DNA from: Diplonema papillatum
Lineage: Eukaryota; Euglenozoa; Diplonemea; Diplonemida; Diplonemidae
DNA length: 64,000 nucleotides
Assembly (NCBI GenBank): GCA_030068145.1
Contig: JAPJBO010000004.1
Coordinates: 434,001-498,000 of the forward strand
Direction of reading: 5' to 3'
Numbering within the stretch: the stretch's first letter is position 1; every line of letters begins with the position of its first letter. Below, one piece after another: positions 63,856 to 64,000 of this stretch. Made by a program: the position numbers and the translations under genes. Below the pieces are notes generated by a model. The model saw only the letters and a list, made by a program, of their open reading frames with translations. It was not told the DNA's origin and did not search any database.

Positions 63856-64000
63856 TCAGGCGACGAGTGCCGTTTTCATCGCAAATATACCGCGGCACAA
63901 GGCATTGCCGCCGGTCAAGTGCACTAAGTCGCAAGCACCGTGAACGCATCGCTTGCCCCGCGTCCTTTTCATGCCTCCTCAGTCGAGTCTCAGATACTAG
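63856..64000. other. Window end, nothing recognised
   Basis: Short non-repetitive sequence to the right of the composite element. It could be intron of the amine-oxidase gene. Confidence 0.3.

Overview
This is nuclear DNA of a eukaryote, probably a protist. It holds spliceosomal GT-AG introns, SRP54, JMJD6-like, MOV10-like, kinesin and F-box genes, tyrosine-recombinase retrotransposon genes, MITE-like repeats and long (GA)n tracts. The standard genetic code fits every gene. All nine recognisable host protein genes lie on the minus strand, many introns carry repeated elements, and two genes encode calflagin-like EF-hand proteins. That mix suggests an alveolate or other gene-dense microbial eukaryote with directional gene arrays. 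The lineage assignment is inference only.

Layout. 0.7-4.3 kb: a TPR/F-box/LRR gene whose 3' end is duplicated downstream and whose 5' end is tandemly triplicated upstream. 4.3-13.2 kb: a repeat-rich region with several small elements and no gene I can support. 13.3-17.8 kb: a two-exon MOV10/SDE3-like RNA helicase. 18.0-24.5 kb: a retroelement island with (GA)n-linked satellite units, a minus-strand RT-RNase H fragment, and a plus-strand element ordered gag, tyrosine recombinase, RT-RNase H. 24.8-27 kb: weak exon-like pieces. 27.3-29.4 kb: a JMJD6-like oxygenase gene with duplicated 3' tails. 31.7-33.2 kb: a three-exon secretory/membrane protein gene. 36.1-44.6 kb: a giant single-exon kinesin of 2824 residues built largely from 42-residue coiled-coil repeats. 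47.3-51.7 kb: two paralogous EF-hand genes with a divergent large-subunit rRNA segment between them on the opposite strand. 54.7-57.6 kb: a three-exon SRP54 gene. 58.6-60.2 kb: the last exon of a flavin amine oxidase, with three further copies of its 3' end. 60.6-63.9 kb: a composite AT-rich element bounded by inverted arrays of a short motif.

The genes do not form one pathway. They are housekeeping genes (protein targeting, RNA helicase, oxygenase/demethylase, motor, calcium sensor). The distinctive features are architectural: repeated tandem duplication of gene ends, repeats that sit directly against 3' splice sites, and in-frame 126-bp expansion within the kinesin gene.
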